From Roseivivax halodurans JCM 10272 (GTDB taxonomy: Bacteria > Pseudomonadota > Alphaproteobacteria > Rhodobacterales > Rhodobacteraceae): a stretch of DNA of 64,000 nucleotides. Made by a program: the position numbers and the translations under genes. The notes under the pieces are model-generated. The model did no database searches. It had not been told where the DNA came from and saw nothing but the letters and a program-made list of their open reading frames with translations. This document shows, piece after piece, positions 41,051 through 49,605 of this stretch; within the stretch, counting starts at the first letter, position 1; the number at the start of each line of letters is the position of its first letter. The stretch covers positions 44,277-108,276 of the forward strand of contig NZ_JALZ01000012.1 of the NCBI RefSeq assembly GCF_000521785.1. The letters are read 5' to 3'.

Positions 41051-41608
41051 TCAATGTACGCTTAAATGAACTTCATCGAAAACGCGGGGGAAGTTCTCCT
41101 GGAGGCTCGATACGATACTTCCACTGTAATTCGTAGCAATTCGGATCTGAGATTTTATATCTTCGAGCTTATCAAGCGCAGCTTGCTCACTGCACAAACC
41201 TGCTTGTTGGGCCAGAAAGTCTTTGAAGAACCCGTGGCATAGGTAATTCCTAGCATCAAGCGCGACCTCGAAAGTTGTAAAGAACTCCGAACCAACTTCA
41301 TCCATGAAGAAATGCCCTTCAAGCTCCTTCTTAAGCTTTCCCAAAGTGCCCTTTTGAACTAGCTGAGTTATTCTATTGATTTCAGACCGTGCATCCCGTC
41401 ATGATCTCCCGTCATTTCTTTCTACACTCAAGGCGCGGGCGCGTGTGCTATCGATCATATCGGCAACCCCAACGGGTTCACCACTACGTGATAATCTCAA
41501 TTCAATCATAAGAAGCGTGAGAATTGCAGTAGATACTGCATCCTCAAGAATTTGAGCCTCCTGAAGAGCCTCTCCAGCTTCCTGAAAGATTCTCAATTTC
41601 TTACTCAC
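41051..41608 (-). pseudogene. Hypothetical protein split by an in-frame TGA
   Basis: Two frames in the same register, 41399-41608 (MSKKLRIFQEAGEALQEAQI onward) and 41051-41344 (ending FPRVFDEVHLSVH), are separated only by the TGA at 41399-41401. After it the register stays open through RDARSEINRITQLVQKGTLG into the second part. Reading through would give one helical protein of about 185 residues with a continuous amphipathic pattern. A CGA-to-TGA change would explain the break (Arg in RSR context). The central FEVALDARNYLCHGFF segment is reminiscent of HEPN/abortive-infection-type helical proteins, but this is not secure. The second half might still be translated from ATG 41344. Confidence 0.5.
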
Positions 41609-41836
41609 TTACGCTCCTACTTATGTATAACAGGTTCACCACAATCTCAGAAAACACCTTTATCGACGAACCCCAGCGTCGAGGCATTTTCTATAAGAGT
41701 TCGTGTACGCTTCTTGGAGGCACGGCGAACTGCACCAGCGCTCTTCCAAAACTCCACCCCCGCGGAAAACAGTTGAAACCGATCTATGCCCGAGGGGGTA
41801 CGGCGTTCTCCAAGTTACCAAGCCATCGACCCTCAT

Positions 41837-41881
41837 CCATTTGTGTAGCGCGGCTCGCCCCGTGCCGCGCTACACAAATGG
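41837..41881. repeat. Perfect 17-bp inverted repeat upstream of the primase gene
   Basis: CCATTTGTGTAGCGCGG (41837-41853) is repeated exactly in inverted orientation at 41865-41881, with an 11-base spacer. It ends 9 bases before the primase-helicase start codon, so as RNA it would form a stable hairpin next to the ribosome binding region. As DNA it could be a replication-initiator or repressor site. No U-run follows, so it is not a standard terminator. Confidence 0.85.
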
Positions 41882-41890
41882 AATACTGGC

Positions 41891-44181
41891 ATGAAAGATT
41901 TGTCCCCCCTATACGGAAAGGTGACGCGTGGTTATCTTTCTGTTTGCACTCTGAAAAATGGAAAGTTTGAAGTCGCTCGCTTCTTCGAAGTTCAGAAGCA
42001 TGAAGAGGCAGCCGCCTTTATGGCGCAGCTCTCGCGGACGCAGAGCACCTACTTCAGCTTCAACGTTATAGGCGCACCCCCGCACATTGGCCGCGGAACG
42101 GCAGCGGACTTCATTGCCGCACCCGGCGTCTTTCTCGACGTTGATCTAAAGCAATCGCAATCGGGCATCCATAAGGCGAACGCGCGCCTGCCTGAGACCC
42201 AAGAAGAAGTCCTCGATCTGTTGGATCGGCATCGCCTTCCATTTCCCACGCAAATCTTGAACTCTGGGAACGGACTGTACCTGCGGTACCTCTTCGAAGA
42301 GCCCTACTACTTTGAGGCGAACGGGGAACGTGCAGCATTTCAGGAAAAAGCAAAGTGGTTTTATCATCGGATCGCCGGGCATTTCAACACAGTTGGATGG
42401 TCGCTCGACAACGTCTCGGACCTGCCGCGTGTTACTCGTATGGAGGGCACTTGGAACCATAAGACCGTGCCACCCAAGCCCGTAACCTTGGTCAATCATG
42501 ACGATGACAACCGGTACTCCATCGAATGGTTCGATGATTTCACCTCTCAAAATGTGGCGACGACGCGGGCCACTCGCCGCCGGTCGACTGACTTGACCGT
42601 CAGCGGACAGCTGCGGGGGCAGCAGGCGGGCGATGATGCCGACAAAGCGGATGCCAAGGCCATGTGCTTGGCATGCGCCTGGTTACGTTTGGCATACGAA
42701 AATCGCGCAGATCTTACATACTCGGAATGCTCGCAACTGCAGGACTTCTCAAGCATTGCAAGGACGGGGAGCAGATTTTCCACGAGTGGTCTTCGGCCGA
42801 CCCTCGGTACGACGGGCGCGAAGCTTCGGCCTTGTTCGAAGACATCGAGGGTCCGATGACCTGCAGCTACATAGCAGAAATCAGCGGCGCCGCGACCTGC
42901 GCGACCTGCCCGGCGTCCGTAAATCCCCACGTAGGATCGCCGATCAACTTTGGTCGTGTCACGAATCCTCACCTCGCCGGCGTTTTTGGATCCGTGGTTT
43001 ACGTAAACGAACGCGAGATGTTCAAGGACCTTGCGTCCGGGCGAGAGTACACGAAACAGAACTTTAACGATCATTTCGCACGTTACTTCAAGACGCCAAC
43101 GTCAACGGCGTTGGCAAACAAGCTGCTCACGCAAGTGACGACCACGGCCTACCTGCCCGGCGTGCCCGACCGCTTCGTCGCCACGCTTGAACGTGGCATG
43201 GTCCTCAACACTTGGGTCCAGTCTGACTTGGTGGCGGCGCACGGGGACACCAGCATCATCGAGGAGCATCTCGCCTATATCATTCCCGAAGCCGTCGAGC
43301 GCGACCACGTCTTGGACGTGCTGGCACATATCGTACAGAAGCCAGGTGAGAAACTCTGCCACTGCGTTCTCTTTGTCGGTGGTCAAGGCACAGGGAAGAG
43401 CTGGTTTACGAACCTGATCGAGCTGTTGGTTGGACGGCACAATACGACCAAGGTCGACAGCGACACACTGGGGTCCACCTTCAATGCCCGCATGGGCGAC
43501 AAACAGGTCCTGTTCCTGGAAGAAGTCGGTCTGGATGACCGTGCCGAGGCCTACAACCGGCTCAAGATGTGGATCACGGAAACCTCGGTGACTGTCGAGG
43601 AAAAGCACCAGCCTCGCTACGAGGCTCAGACGCCCCGGCTGATGCTCGGGTTCTCCAACCGGGCAGTGCCGATCAAGATCGAGGCAGACGACCGCCGGTT
43701 CATGTTCATCCGTGCACCGGAAACCCCGCGAGACCAAGCGTACTACACTCGTCTGTTTGGAGAGGGCTTAGAGCAAGCGGCGGGTTTCCTTCATCGGCTG
43801 CTGCATCGGGACATCTCGGGCTTCTCCGCCAAGGCACGTCCACCGATGACGTCGCTCAAGGCGGAAGTGGCCAACGCATCGCGCCCGGTCGTGGAAGTCG
43901 AAGTCGGCGAGATGATCCGGAACTCCGAAGCGCCGTTCGATGCGGAGCTCTTTCAGCTTTCCGATCTTCGATGGGCAGTCCGTGAGCGAGTGAATGCGCG
44001 GGCTAATACAAGCTACAATGAACTCGGTCGGGTCCTCCGGACGCATGGATACGATCAAATTGGCGTCCAAGTTCGATACAAGGGGCGCCCCTATCGACTT
44101 TGGGGTCGCTCTGCTTCCGAATGGTTCACTGCGACTCCCGACGAGGTCCGCGAGTACCTGGCCTCTAAACCTGGTCTGTAA
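41891..44181 (+). pseudogene. Primase-helicase (PrimPol + DUF5906/D5-like helicase), frameshifted
   Basis: The first frame (41891-42859) encodes a primase-like domain: GVFLDVDLKQS with the paired acidic residues of archaeo-eukaryotic type primases, PTQILNSGNGLYLRYLF, and RVTRMEGTWNHKT. The second frame (about 42730-44181) carries HEWSSADPRYDGREA, a small Cys-rich stretch (CATCPASV), and an SF3/D5-like helicase with Walker A VLFVGGQGTGKSW and Walker B KQVLFLEEVG. A shift of -1 joins the two somewhere within 42720-42780, where the first frame turns into Arg/Ser/Thr-rich nonsense. No obvious slippery heptamer or long homopolymer is present. The intact protein would be about 760 residues, the usual replication protein of P4-like or PICI-like elements. 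It may be dead, recoded, or affected by a sequencing error. Confidence 0.75.
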
Positions 44182-44190
44182 TCTGCTCTA

Positions 44191-44222
44191 CGACTGCCGG
44201 CGGCGAAATCCGCCGGCAGTCG
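44191..44222 (+). terminator. 13-bp hairpin after the primase-helicase
   Basis: CGACTGCCGGCGG at 44191-44203 pairs perfectly with 44210-44222 around a 6-base loop, ten bases after the primase-helicase stop. There is no T-run after it, so termination efficiency is uncertain, but position and strength suggest the end of that transcript. Confidence 0.6.
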
Positions 44223-44390
44223 TGGTGGTTCATCGCTTCGGTGCTTCACCACGTTTCTGAAAGCTGGGGTGGCAAAACGGCGCCATATAACTAAGCGCTC
44301 TATCAATAATTTCGCTTCTCGATTTCCAAAGCAGTGAAGCACTGAAGCATTGAAACAACCAGAATTGACAAATCTCTCCTAGATCCCCAA

Positions 44391-44774
44391 TTGGTTTATG
44401 AGAAAAGAGCGTTCGTGGCCCCCCTCATGCAAAACTTCCGACACAAATTGATCGCAGACTCCGACCGGCTTTTCGAAGTCGCCCTCGACTCTGACCAACC
44501 TGTATGGTCTCCAATAACGACGCGACAGCTTTCGAAGCAGCTCGGCGTGTCGGTGCAGGTGCTCGCCAACTGGCGAGTTCGAGACATCGCCCCTCCCTCT
44601 TGCCCCGCGCCACGAGGTGGAGGTCATCGCCGCCACTACCGTATGGATGAAGTGCTCTCCTGGCTGACCGGTCGACCCTCTTGGGAGTTCAACCGCGCCT
44701 GGCTGGTTAGACGCGGCCTTGCCCCACACGACGCAGATGCGGCCTACGTGGAGTGGGCGACGAGCGTCCTGTAA
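44391..44774 (+). CDS. Small MerR/AlpA-type helix-turn-helix protein
   Basis: Up to 127 residues from TTG 44391; ATG 44427 is an alternative. The central part WSPITTRQLSKQLGVSVQVL is a helix-turn-helix, and APPSCPAPRGGGHRRHYRMDEVLSWL has the wing-like R-x-YRxxEVxxWL pattern of excisionase and MerR-type DNA-binding domains. The C-terminus (WEFNRAWLVRRGLAPHDADAA) is helical. It lies directly after the primase-helicase and could regulate it or bind the inverted repeat upstream; that is conjecture. Confidence 0.6.
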   Translation: MVYEKRAFVAPLMQNFRHKLIADSDRLFEVALDSDQPVWSPITTRQLSKQLGVSVQVLANWRVRDIAPPSCPAPRGGGHRRHYRMDEVLSWLTGRPSWEFNRAWLVRRGLAPHDADAAYVEWATSVL

Positions 44775-45138
44775 CCGGGCATGATGAAATACCGAAGAAA
44801 CTGATTTCGAGTACCGAGACGCGTGACACTGTTCGTCGGGCACCGCCTCATTTTATAGCAAAAAAGTGTGTACACCTTCGTCTACGTGAAGGAGGCGTTC
44901 AGGTCCGCGCGGAACGGCCAAGACCGCGTAGCCCGAGATTTCGACTTCGACCGCGAGAAATTTCCTCCGCCACCAACTTTCTGGATTCACACGGCGAATC
45001 ACCTCTGCTATGAGCAACGCCAATCACTGTATCACCCTGTGCTCTTTCAGATGTCCCAGATCGGGCGCCCTTAGAGGCGCTGCGTTTGGCATTGACCGCA
45101 TGCGCCTTGGCAGCGGCGAAGACACACGGTGACCCCCA

Positions 45139-45396
45139 ATGAAAAATACGACCTTCGATCAGCGTGCGGCGCTGGACCTGCTCTCCAGTCTGGCACTGCA
45201 CCTCGCGGTCCAGATGGACATGAATCATGCCTCCTTTCCGGAAGACATTTGGGCGGATGAGCTCGCGGACTTGACCGATGTCCGCGACCTCTTGATCGCA
45301 AACGAGTGCGAAGTGCCCGAGGTCGTGACGCACGTGCTGGAGGGCGGCGCATCGAAACCCGCGGATGCCCTTGGGGGTACGGCCACCAAGCACTGA
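45139..45396 (+). CDS. Small hypothetical protein
   Basis: An 85-residue, acidic, mostly helical protein (MKNTTFDQRAALDLLSSLAL onward). Its ATG overlaps the stop of a short upstream frame (SDVPDRAPLEALRLALTACA followed by LAAAKTHGDPQ) by 4 bases, the typical spacing of coupled genes. That upstream frame has no convincing start codon and may be the remnant of a gene. I recognise no family. Confidence 0.4.
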   Translation: MKNTTFDQRAALDLLSSLALHLAVQMDMNHASFPEDIWADELADLTDVRDLLIANECEVPEVVTHVLEGGASKPADALGGTATKH

Positions 45397-45453
45397 TGCT
45401 TCTGAGACAGGCTTGCTATTTGACTGACACACTAATTTTCGTGAACAAGCCAG

Positions 45454-45705
45454 ATGAAAGACAACGGGTGTATGCGAAATCGCGGATCGGTACGGATAAT
45501 TAGCATTGGTCATATTGCTGTTGCTGAGAAAACTGCAGCAGCGATGTTCGACATGAAGCCGTTAACTTTTCGTAATCTTGTCAACGTTGGAGCACTTCCT
45601 CGACCGGTCAGCATCGGAGGGCTGGAACGTTGGAAGACCTCGGAACTTGAGGCCGTCCTCTCGGATACTTCGGGCTTTCTTCTGCAAGAAGACATTGAGG
45701 CATAA
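45454..45705 (+). CDS. AlpA-like excisionase/regulator
   Basis: Up to 83 residues (ATG 45454, or ATG 45472). The segment AVAEKTAAAMFDMKPLTFRN plus LVNVGALPRPVSIGGLERWKTSELEAVL has the layout of AlpA/MerR-type HTH proteins: helix-turn-helix, then a short wing with P-x-P and a R/K-W-x-xx-EL end. These usually serve as excisionase or as activator of integrase in P4-like elements. It lies immediately upstream of the integrase gene, with only 4 bases between stop and the integrase start. Confidence 0.65.
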   Translation: MKDNGCMRNRGSVRIISIGHIAVAEKTAAAMFDMKPLTFRNLVNVGALPRPVSIGGLERWKTSELEAVLSDTSGFLLQEDIEA

Positions 45706-45709
45706 CGTC

Positions 45710-46771
45710 TTGAACCCCAAAAAGCCGCGAATAGTGAAGAAGAACCTTGCTTGGAAACTCAATCGTTCGAAATCTTCTTGGTCTCCTTATTACCGAGTAA
45801 CCTGGTACGAGAGTGGGAAACGCAAGGAACGCGCTGTCTTCCTTGATTGGAAAGGCGATCCTCAACTTTTGGACTCGCTCTACTGGAGTTGCCGTGCAGG
45901 TCAACACACGAACCAACAGCAAAGATCAAAATATCGCTGGGGCGAGGTAATTCGGCTCTGGCGTGCTGATGGCGTTATCCAGAAGAAGTTGGCTGCTAAA
46001 ACCAAGAGCAGCTACCAGCGAGAAATGGAAGCACTTCTTGCAAAGAACGCTGACAAGGACATGAGGAACACCACGAGAGCTGGCCTACGGAAAGCCCATG
46101 CCGAATTGATAGAAACGCGTCGCAAGGCGGACTGGCGCATTCAGATAGTTTCTCTTCTTTGGAACTATGCCGTCAATAAGTTGGACTGGCCGCTGGGTCC
46201 TAATCCTGCATCAGGGCTGGATAAATATGGCGTACAGAAGCCGTTTGACCCATGGCCCGAGTGGATGATCAATGCCCTAGACGCGGCACCTTCGGCGGTA
46301 AAGACAGTCGGCTACGTACTTCGAGGAACAGGGCAGCGACCTGGGGCTGCAGTGGGCATGCGCTGGGATCAATTTAATGGCGAGTATATGACAGTGGTCG
46401 ATGAGAAAGGTGACCAAGAACTCGAAGTATACTGCCCCACTTTCCTACGCGAGTATATTGCGACTTTGTCAGTCGCTGGGTCACACCTGATACCAAAAAA
46501 CCTGCGTGAGCCTCTCGGGTATGACGCCGTCGAAAAGGCCTTCCGCAAGTGGCGAGAAACGCTGGGAGATCGCGCAAAGCGATTTACACTGCACGGATTA
46601 CGCAAGGCCGCGATCATCGAGCTGGCTGAGGCAGGCTCCACGGACGCAGAGATTCAAGCCGTAACCGGTCAGAGTGCCGAGATGGTGGCATACTACCGGA
46701 TGAAAGCCAGCCGCAGAGCATTGAGCCGCACCGCTCAGATGCGCCGGGACCAGAACGGGAACAGAACGTGA
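45710..46771 (+). CDS. int: Tyrosine recombinase / integrase
   Basis: A 353-residue phage-type integrase. The start is taken as TTG 45710, giving MNPKKPRIVKKNLAWKLNRS, because upstream extension overlaps the AlpA-like gene. The N-terminal part has an Arm-like domain (SPYYRVTWYESGKRKERAVF) and a core-binding domain (KTKSSYQREMEALLAKN). The catalytic domain carries the Arg in VLRGTGQRPGAAVGMRWDQ, the H-x-x-R box in TLHGLRKAAIIELAE, and the nucleophile Tyr in AEMVAYYRMKAS. It lies 60 bp from the tRNA-Leu gene it uses as target, as is usual for tRNA-integrating elements. Confidence 0.9.
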   Translation: MNPKKPRIVKKNLAWKLNRSKSSWSPYYRVTWYESGKRKERAVFLDWKGDPQLLDSLYWSCRAGQHTNQQQRSKYRWGEVIRLWRADGVIQKKLAAKTKSSYQREMEALLAKNADKDMRNTTRAGLRKAHAELIETRRKADWRIQIVSLLWNYAVNKLDWPLGPNPASGLDKYGVQKPFDPWPEWMINALDAAPSAVKTVGYVLRGTGQRPGAAVGMRWDQFNGEYMTVVDEKGDQELEVYCPTFLREYIATLSVAGSHLIPKNLREPLGYDAVEKAFRKWRETLGDRAKRFTLHGLRKAAIIELAEAGSTDAEIQAVTGQSAEMVAYYRMKASRRALSRTAQMRRDQNGNRT

Positions 46772-46831
46772 CGGTGGGAGTCGTAGGTGGGAGTCAATCC
46801 AATACAGCTGTTCGGTACTCAGCTAAGTCGT

Positions 46832-46915
46832 TGGTGCCCAAGGCCGGACTCGAACCGGCACGCCTTGCGGCGGGGGATTTTGAATCCCCTGCGTCTACCA
46901 TTCCGCCACTTGGGC
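46832..46915 (-). tRNA. tRNA-Leu(CAA), attR of the element
   Basis: On the minus strand this reads as a complete tRNA: acceptor GCCCAAG/CTTGGGC, D arm GGCGGAATGGTAGACGC, anticodon loop TTCAAAA (anticodon CAA, leucine), long variable arm CGCCGCAAGGCG typical of class II tRNA, T arm GCCGG-TTCGAGT-CCGGC and encoded CCA. It is followed on its 3' side by the integrase, and the shared 17-bp core at 46871-46887 lies in the anticodon arm. Confidence 0.95.
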
Positions 46916-47040
46916 CCGGCCCGTGTCCTATCGCCCACCCGTCGGTCCGTCCAGAGGCAATCGGGGACGAGGCGCCTTGACGGCGCCTGCCGGGCCGTGA
47001 TCAAGCGGCACGGACCCCCTGTGGCCCCGGATCTGCTTTC

Positions 47041-47619
47041 ATGCTCAAGCGCCTCTACGCCTCCACGCTCGCTGCGGCTGAGCATCCGCACGCGCTCTGG
47101 CTGCTCGCCTTCGTGTCCTTCATCGAAAGCTCGGTGTTTCCGATCCCGCCCGACGTCATGATGATCCCGATGATCCTCGCCGCCCCGCGCCGCGCCTGGC
47201 TCATCGCCGGCATCGCCACTGCGTCTTCGGTGGCGGGAGCCCTCCTGGGTTACGCGATCGGCTTCTTCGCCTACGATCAGATCGGCGCTCCGATCCTGGA
47301 GGCGCTCGGCAAGGGCGACAAGATGGACGCCTTCAACGGCCGCTTCCAGGACTGGGGTATCTGGGCCGTCCTCATCGCCGGCATCACGCCGTTCCCCTTC
47401 AAGGTGATCACCATCATGTCGGGCTGGTCGGCCTTCCCCCTCATTCCCTTTATCCTGAGCGCCATCGCCGCACGCGCGCTGCGCTTCTTCGTGGTCGCCG
47501 GGCTTCTCTACGCGTTCGGCGCGCCCATCAGAGACTTCATCGAGCGGCGCCTCGGGCTCGTCTTCACGGCCTTTTGCGTGGCCCTCGTCGGGGGCTTCGT
47601 GTTGATCCGTTACATCTAG
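47041..47619 (+). CDS. yqaA: YqaA/DedA-like membrane protein (VTT domain)
   Basis: A 192-residue integral membrane protein with the VTT/SNARE-associated layout of the YqaA group: HALWLLAFVSFIESSVFPIP near the N-terminus (re-entrant E-x-x-x-x-P-x-P), GALLGYAIGFFAYDQIG, and RFQDWGIWAVLIAGITPFPF with KVITIMSGWSAFPLIPF. Members are thought to be lipid scramblases or transporters supporting envelope homeostasis. It is 25 bp from dsbB, so the two may be co-transcribed. Confidence 0.85.
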   Translation: MLKRLYASTLAAAEHPHALWLLAFVSFIESSVFPIPPDVMMIPMILAAPRRAWLIAGIATASSVAGALLGYAIGFFAYDQIGAPILEALGKGDKMDAFNGRFQDWGIWAVLIAGITPFPFKVITIMSGWSAFPLIPFILSAIAARALRFFVVAGLLYAFGAPIRDFIERRLGLVFTAFCVALVGGFVLIRYI

Positions 47620-47644
47620 GACAGCCGACCGGGACACGCGAAGA

Positions 47645-48109
47645 ATGACCTCCAAACCTTTGATCCTCATCGCCGCGACCGGTTCGGCCGCCCTTCTGCT
47701 CGGGGCGCTGGCGTTCCAGTATCTGGGCGATCTGCCGCCCTGCAAGCTCTGCTACTGGCAGCGCTACCCGCATGTCGCTGCCATGGTGATCGGAGCTCTG
47801 GCGCTGGCGCTCTCGATCGGGATCCTGCCCCTTCTCGGCGCAGCCGCGGCGCTCGCCTCGGCCGGCGTCGGGATCTACCACACCGGGGTGGAGCGCGGCT
47901 GGTGGGAGGGTCCGACGAGCTGCTCGTCGGGCGCCATCGAGGGTCTTTCGACAGATCAGCTGATGGACCAGATCATGACCGCCCCGCTTGTGCGCTGCGA
48001 CGAGATCGCCTGGCAGATGGCGGGCCTGTCGATGGCGAGCTGGAACGCTATCGCCTCGATTGCGCTCGCGGTGATCTGGCTCATGGCCTGGCGCGCCGGG
48101 CGCACCTGA
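47645..48109 (+). CDS. dsbB: Disulfide bond formation protein B
   Basis: A 154-residue inner-membrane protein with four helices. The first redox pair is in PPCKLCYWQRYPH (Cys-x-x-Cys at the end of helix 1). The second pair is formed by Cys in PTSCSSG and Cys in LVRCDEI within the second periplasmic loop. DsbB reoxidises the periplasmic oxidase DsbA and passes electrons to quinone. It is shorter than E. coli DsbB (176). Its gene is convergent with the Lrp-type gene. Confidence 0.92.
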   Translation: MTSKPLILIAATGSAALLLGALAFQYLGDLPPCKLCYWQRYPHVAAMVIGALALALSIGILPLLGAAAALASAGVGIYHTGVERGWWEGPTSCSSGAIEGLSTDQLMDQIMTAPLVRCDEIAWQMAGLSMASWNAIASIALAVIWLMAWRAGRT

Positions 48110-48113
48110 GCTC

Positions 48114-48563
48114 TCAGGCCTGCGCCCCGATCTGGCCTCGCGCGCTCTTCTTTGTAGAAAGCAGCAGCGAGGTCTCGGAGGTCGCCACCCCGTCGAGCCG
48201 CCGGACCCTTGCCAGCACGTCGTCGAGCGCCTCGAGATCCGCGGTCCCGAGCTCCACGATCACGTCCCAGCGTCCATTCGTGGAATGCAGCTCGCGAACC
48301 TCCGGATAGCCGGCGAGATGGCGCAGGATCCGGTCCGTACCGCGCCCCTCGATCCCGAGCATCATCAGCGCCCTGACGGCGTCGCGCCCGAGATCTTCCT
48401 TGAGCACCAGGGTGAAGCCAAGGATGTCACCCGACCGCCTGAGCTTCTCGAGCCGGGCCCGGACGGTCGTTCGCGAGAGCCCGAGCGTGCCGCCGAGTTC
48501 GGACAGCGAGGCTCGCGCGTCGCGCCGGAGCGCGGCGATCAGCCGGTAATCGATATCGTCCAT
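48114..48563 (-). CDS. Lrp/AsnC family transcriptional regulator
   Basis: A 149-residue feast/famine regulator. The N-terminal HTH reads IDYRLIAALRRDARASLSEL, with LGLSRTTVRARLEKLRRSGDILGFTLVL, and the C-terminal RAM/AsnC domain has an amino-acid-binding region (MLGIEGRGTDRILRHLAGYPEV, STNGRWDVIVELGTADL). It is divergent from the arginase gene with 121 bp between them, so it probably controls arginine/ornithine catabolism in response to the amino acid. Confidence 0.9.
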   Translation of the reverse strand: MDDIDYRLIAALRRDARASLSELGGTLGLSRTTVRARLEKLRRSGDILGFTLVLKEDLGRDAVRALMMLGIEGRGTDRILRHLAGYPEVRELHSTNGRWDVIVELGTADLEALDDVLARVRRLDGVATSETSLLLSTKKSARGQIGAQA

Positions 48564-48684
48564 TCCGGAACCTCAAACCTTCGTTCCGCGCAGATCTCCC
48601 CCGAAACGCACGGAATGTCCACTGGACCGGCGACCGGTCCGCCTCATACTCCGCCGCAAGGACGCAACACGAGGGACGAGCTCC

Positions 48685-49605
48685 ATGACCCGAACCATCC
48701 TACTCGTCGGCGCTCCTGTCGACAGCGGCAAGCGCGGCGCAGGCTGCCTGATGGGCCCGGATGCCTACCGGACCGCCCGTCTGCCCGGCGCGCTCGCCGA
48801 TCTCGGCCATGAGGTGATCGATCTCGGCAACGTGACGCCGGCCGCCACGGAGGCCGAGCCCGACGCGCATCTCCACGCCCTGCCCGAGACCATCGGCTGG
48901 ACCCGGGCGCTGTCAGGTGCGGCCGAGGCCGCCCTTGCCCGGGGAACGGCGATCTTCCTCGGCGGCGACCACGCGCTGTCCCTCGGCACGGTGCACGGTG
49001 CGGCGGCCCATGCGGCAAGCTCAGGCAAGCCGCTCTTCGTCCTCTGGCTCGACGCCCATTCCGATTTCCACACCTGCAAGACGACCGACAGCGGCAATCT
49101 CCACGGCACGCCGCTCGCCTACCTGACGGGCCGCAAGGGCTTCCCGGGCTTTCCGTCCGTACCGCACCCGATCCCCGAAGAGCAGGTCGCGATCATCGGC
49201 CTGCGCTCGGTCGATGGGCCCGAGCGCATCGCGCTCGAAGCGAGCCGGATCCGCCGCCACGACATGCGCTACATCGACGAGCACGGAATCGCGCAGCCCC
49301 TGACGGCGTTTCTGGACGCGGTCGCGGCGGCGGGCGGGCACCTGCATGTCTCGCTCGACGTCGATTTCCTTGACCCGGCCGTCGCCCCGGCGGTCGGCAC
49401 CACCGTGCCCGGAGGCGCGACCGTCCGCGAGGCGCATCTCGCGATGGAGCTCCTGTACGATTCTGGTCTCGTGACCTCGATGGATCTCGTGGAGCTCAAC
49501 CCGATGCTCGACGAGCGCGGCCGCACGGCGCAGCTGATGGTGGATCTCGCCGCCTCGGCCTTCGGGCGCCGAGTCTTCGACCGCCCGACACCCCGCATCC
49601 TGTGA
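48685..49605 (+). CDS. rocF: Arginase
   Basis: A 306-residue ureohydrolase that splits arginine to ornithine and urea. Manganese-site motifs: FLGGDHALSLGTVHG, LWLDAHSDFHTCKT (D-A-H-x-D-x-x), and HVSLDVDFLDPAVAPAVGT (D-x-D). The presence of GNLHGTPLAYL and the arginase-specific PVDSGKRGAGCLMGPDAYR N-terminus separates it from agmatinase. It overlaps the ornithine cyclodeaminase gene by 4 bp (if GTG 49602 is used). Confidence 0.94.
   Translation: MTRTILLVGAPVDSGKRGAGCLMGPDAYRTARLPGALADLGHEVIDLGNVTPAATEAEPDAHLHALPETIGWTRALSGAAEAALARGTAIFLGGDHALSLGTVHGAAAHAASSGKPLFVLWLDAHSDFHTCKTTDSGNLHGTPLAYLTGRKGFPGFPSVPHPIPEEQVAIIGLRSVDGPERIALEASRIRRHDMRYIDEHGIAQPLTAFLDAVAAAGGHLHVSLDVDFLDPAVAPAVGTTVPGGATVREAHLAMELLYDSGLVTSMDLVELNPMLDERGRTAQLMVDLAASAFGRRVFDRPTPRIL

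Larger units (their letters stand above)
36222..46887. mobile_element. Integrated element in tRNA-Leu(CAA), satellite-like
   Basis: A 10.7-kb segment bounded by a partial tRNA-Leu copy on the left and the intact tRNA-Leu(CAA) on the right. A 17-bp core is shared at 36222-36238 and 46871-46887. It has visibly lower GC than both flanks. It carries a tyrosine integrase at the tRNA-proximal end, an AlpA-like excisionase candidate, a second small HTH protein, and a primase-helicase behind a perfect inverted repeat. The remaining genes have unknown or accessory functions. No structural, terminase or portal gene is seen. The organisation fits a phage-satellite or integrative plasmid-like element, partly decayed: primase frameshift, split gene, dead transposase. 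Confidence 0.85.

Noticed and set aside
41623..41970. 115-residue plus-strand frame covering the 17-bp inverted repeat
   Set aside because: It reads through the perfect inverted repeat and into the primase gene in another frame, with no homology; the repeat gives a better explanation of the sequence.
44899..45513. 204-residue frame on the minus strand across 44899-45513
   Set aside because: It is antisense to the plus-strand gene at 45139 and has no recognisable domain; composition is Arg/Ser/His rich.
36222..46887. Complete prophage
   Set aside because: No capsid, portal, terminase, tail or lysis gene is visible in 10.7 kb, so a full phage is excluded.
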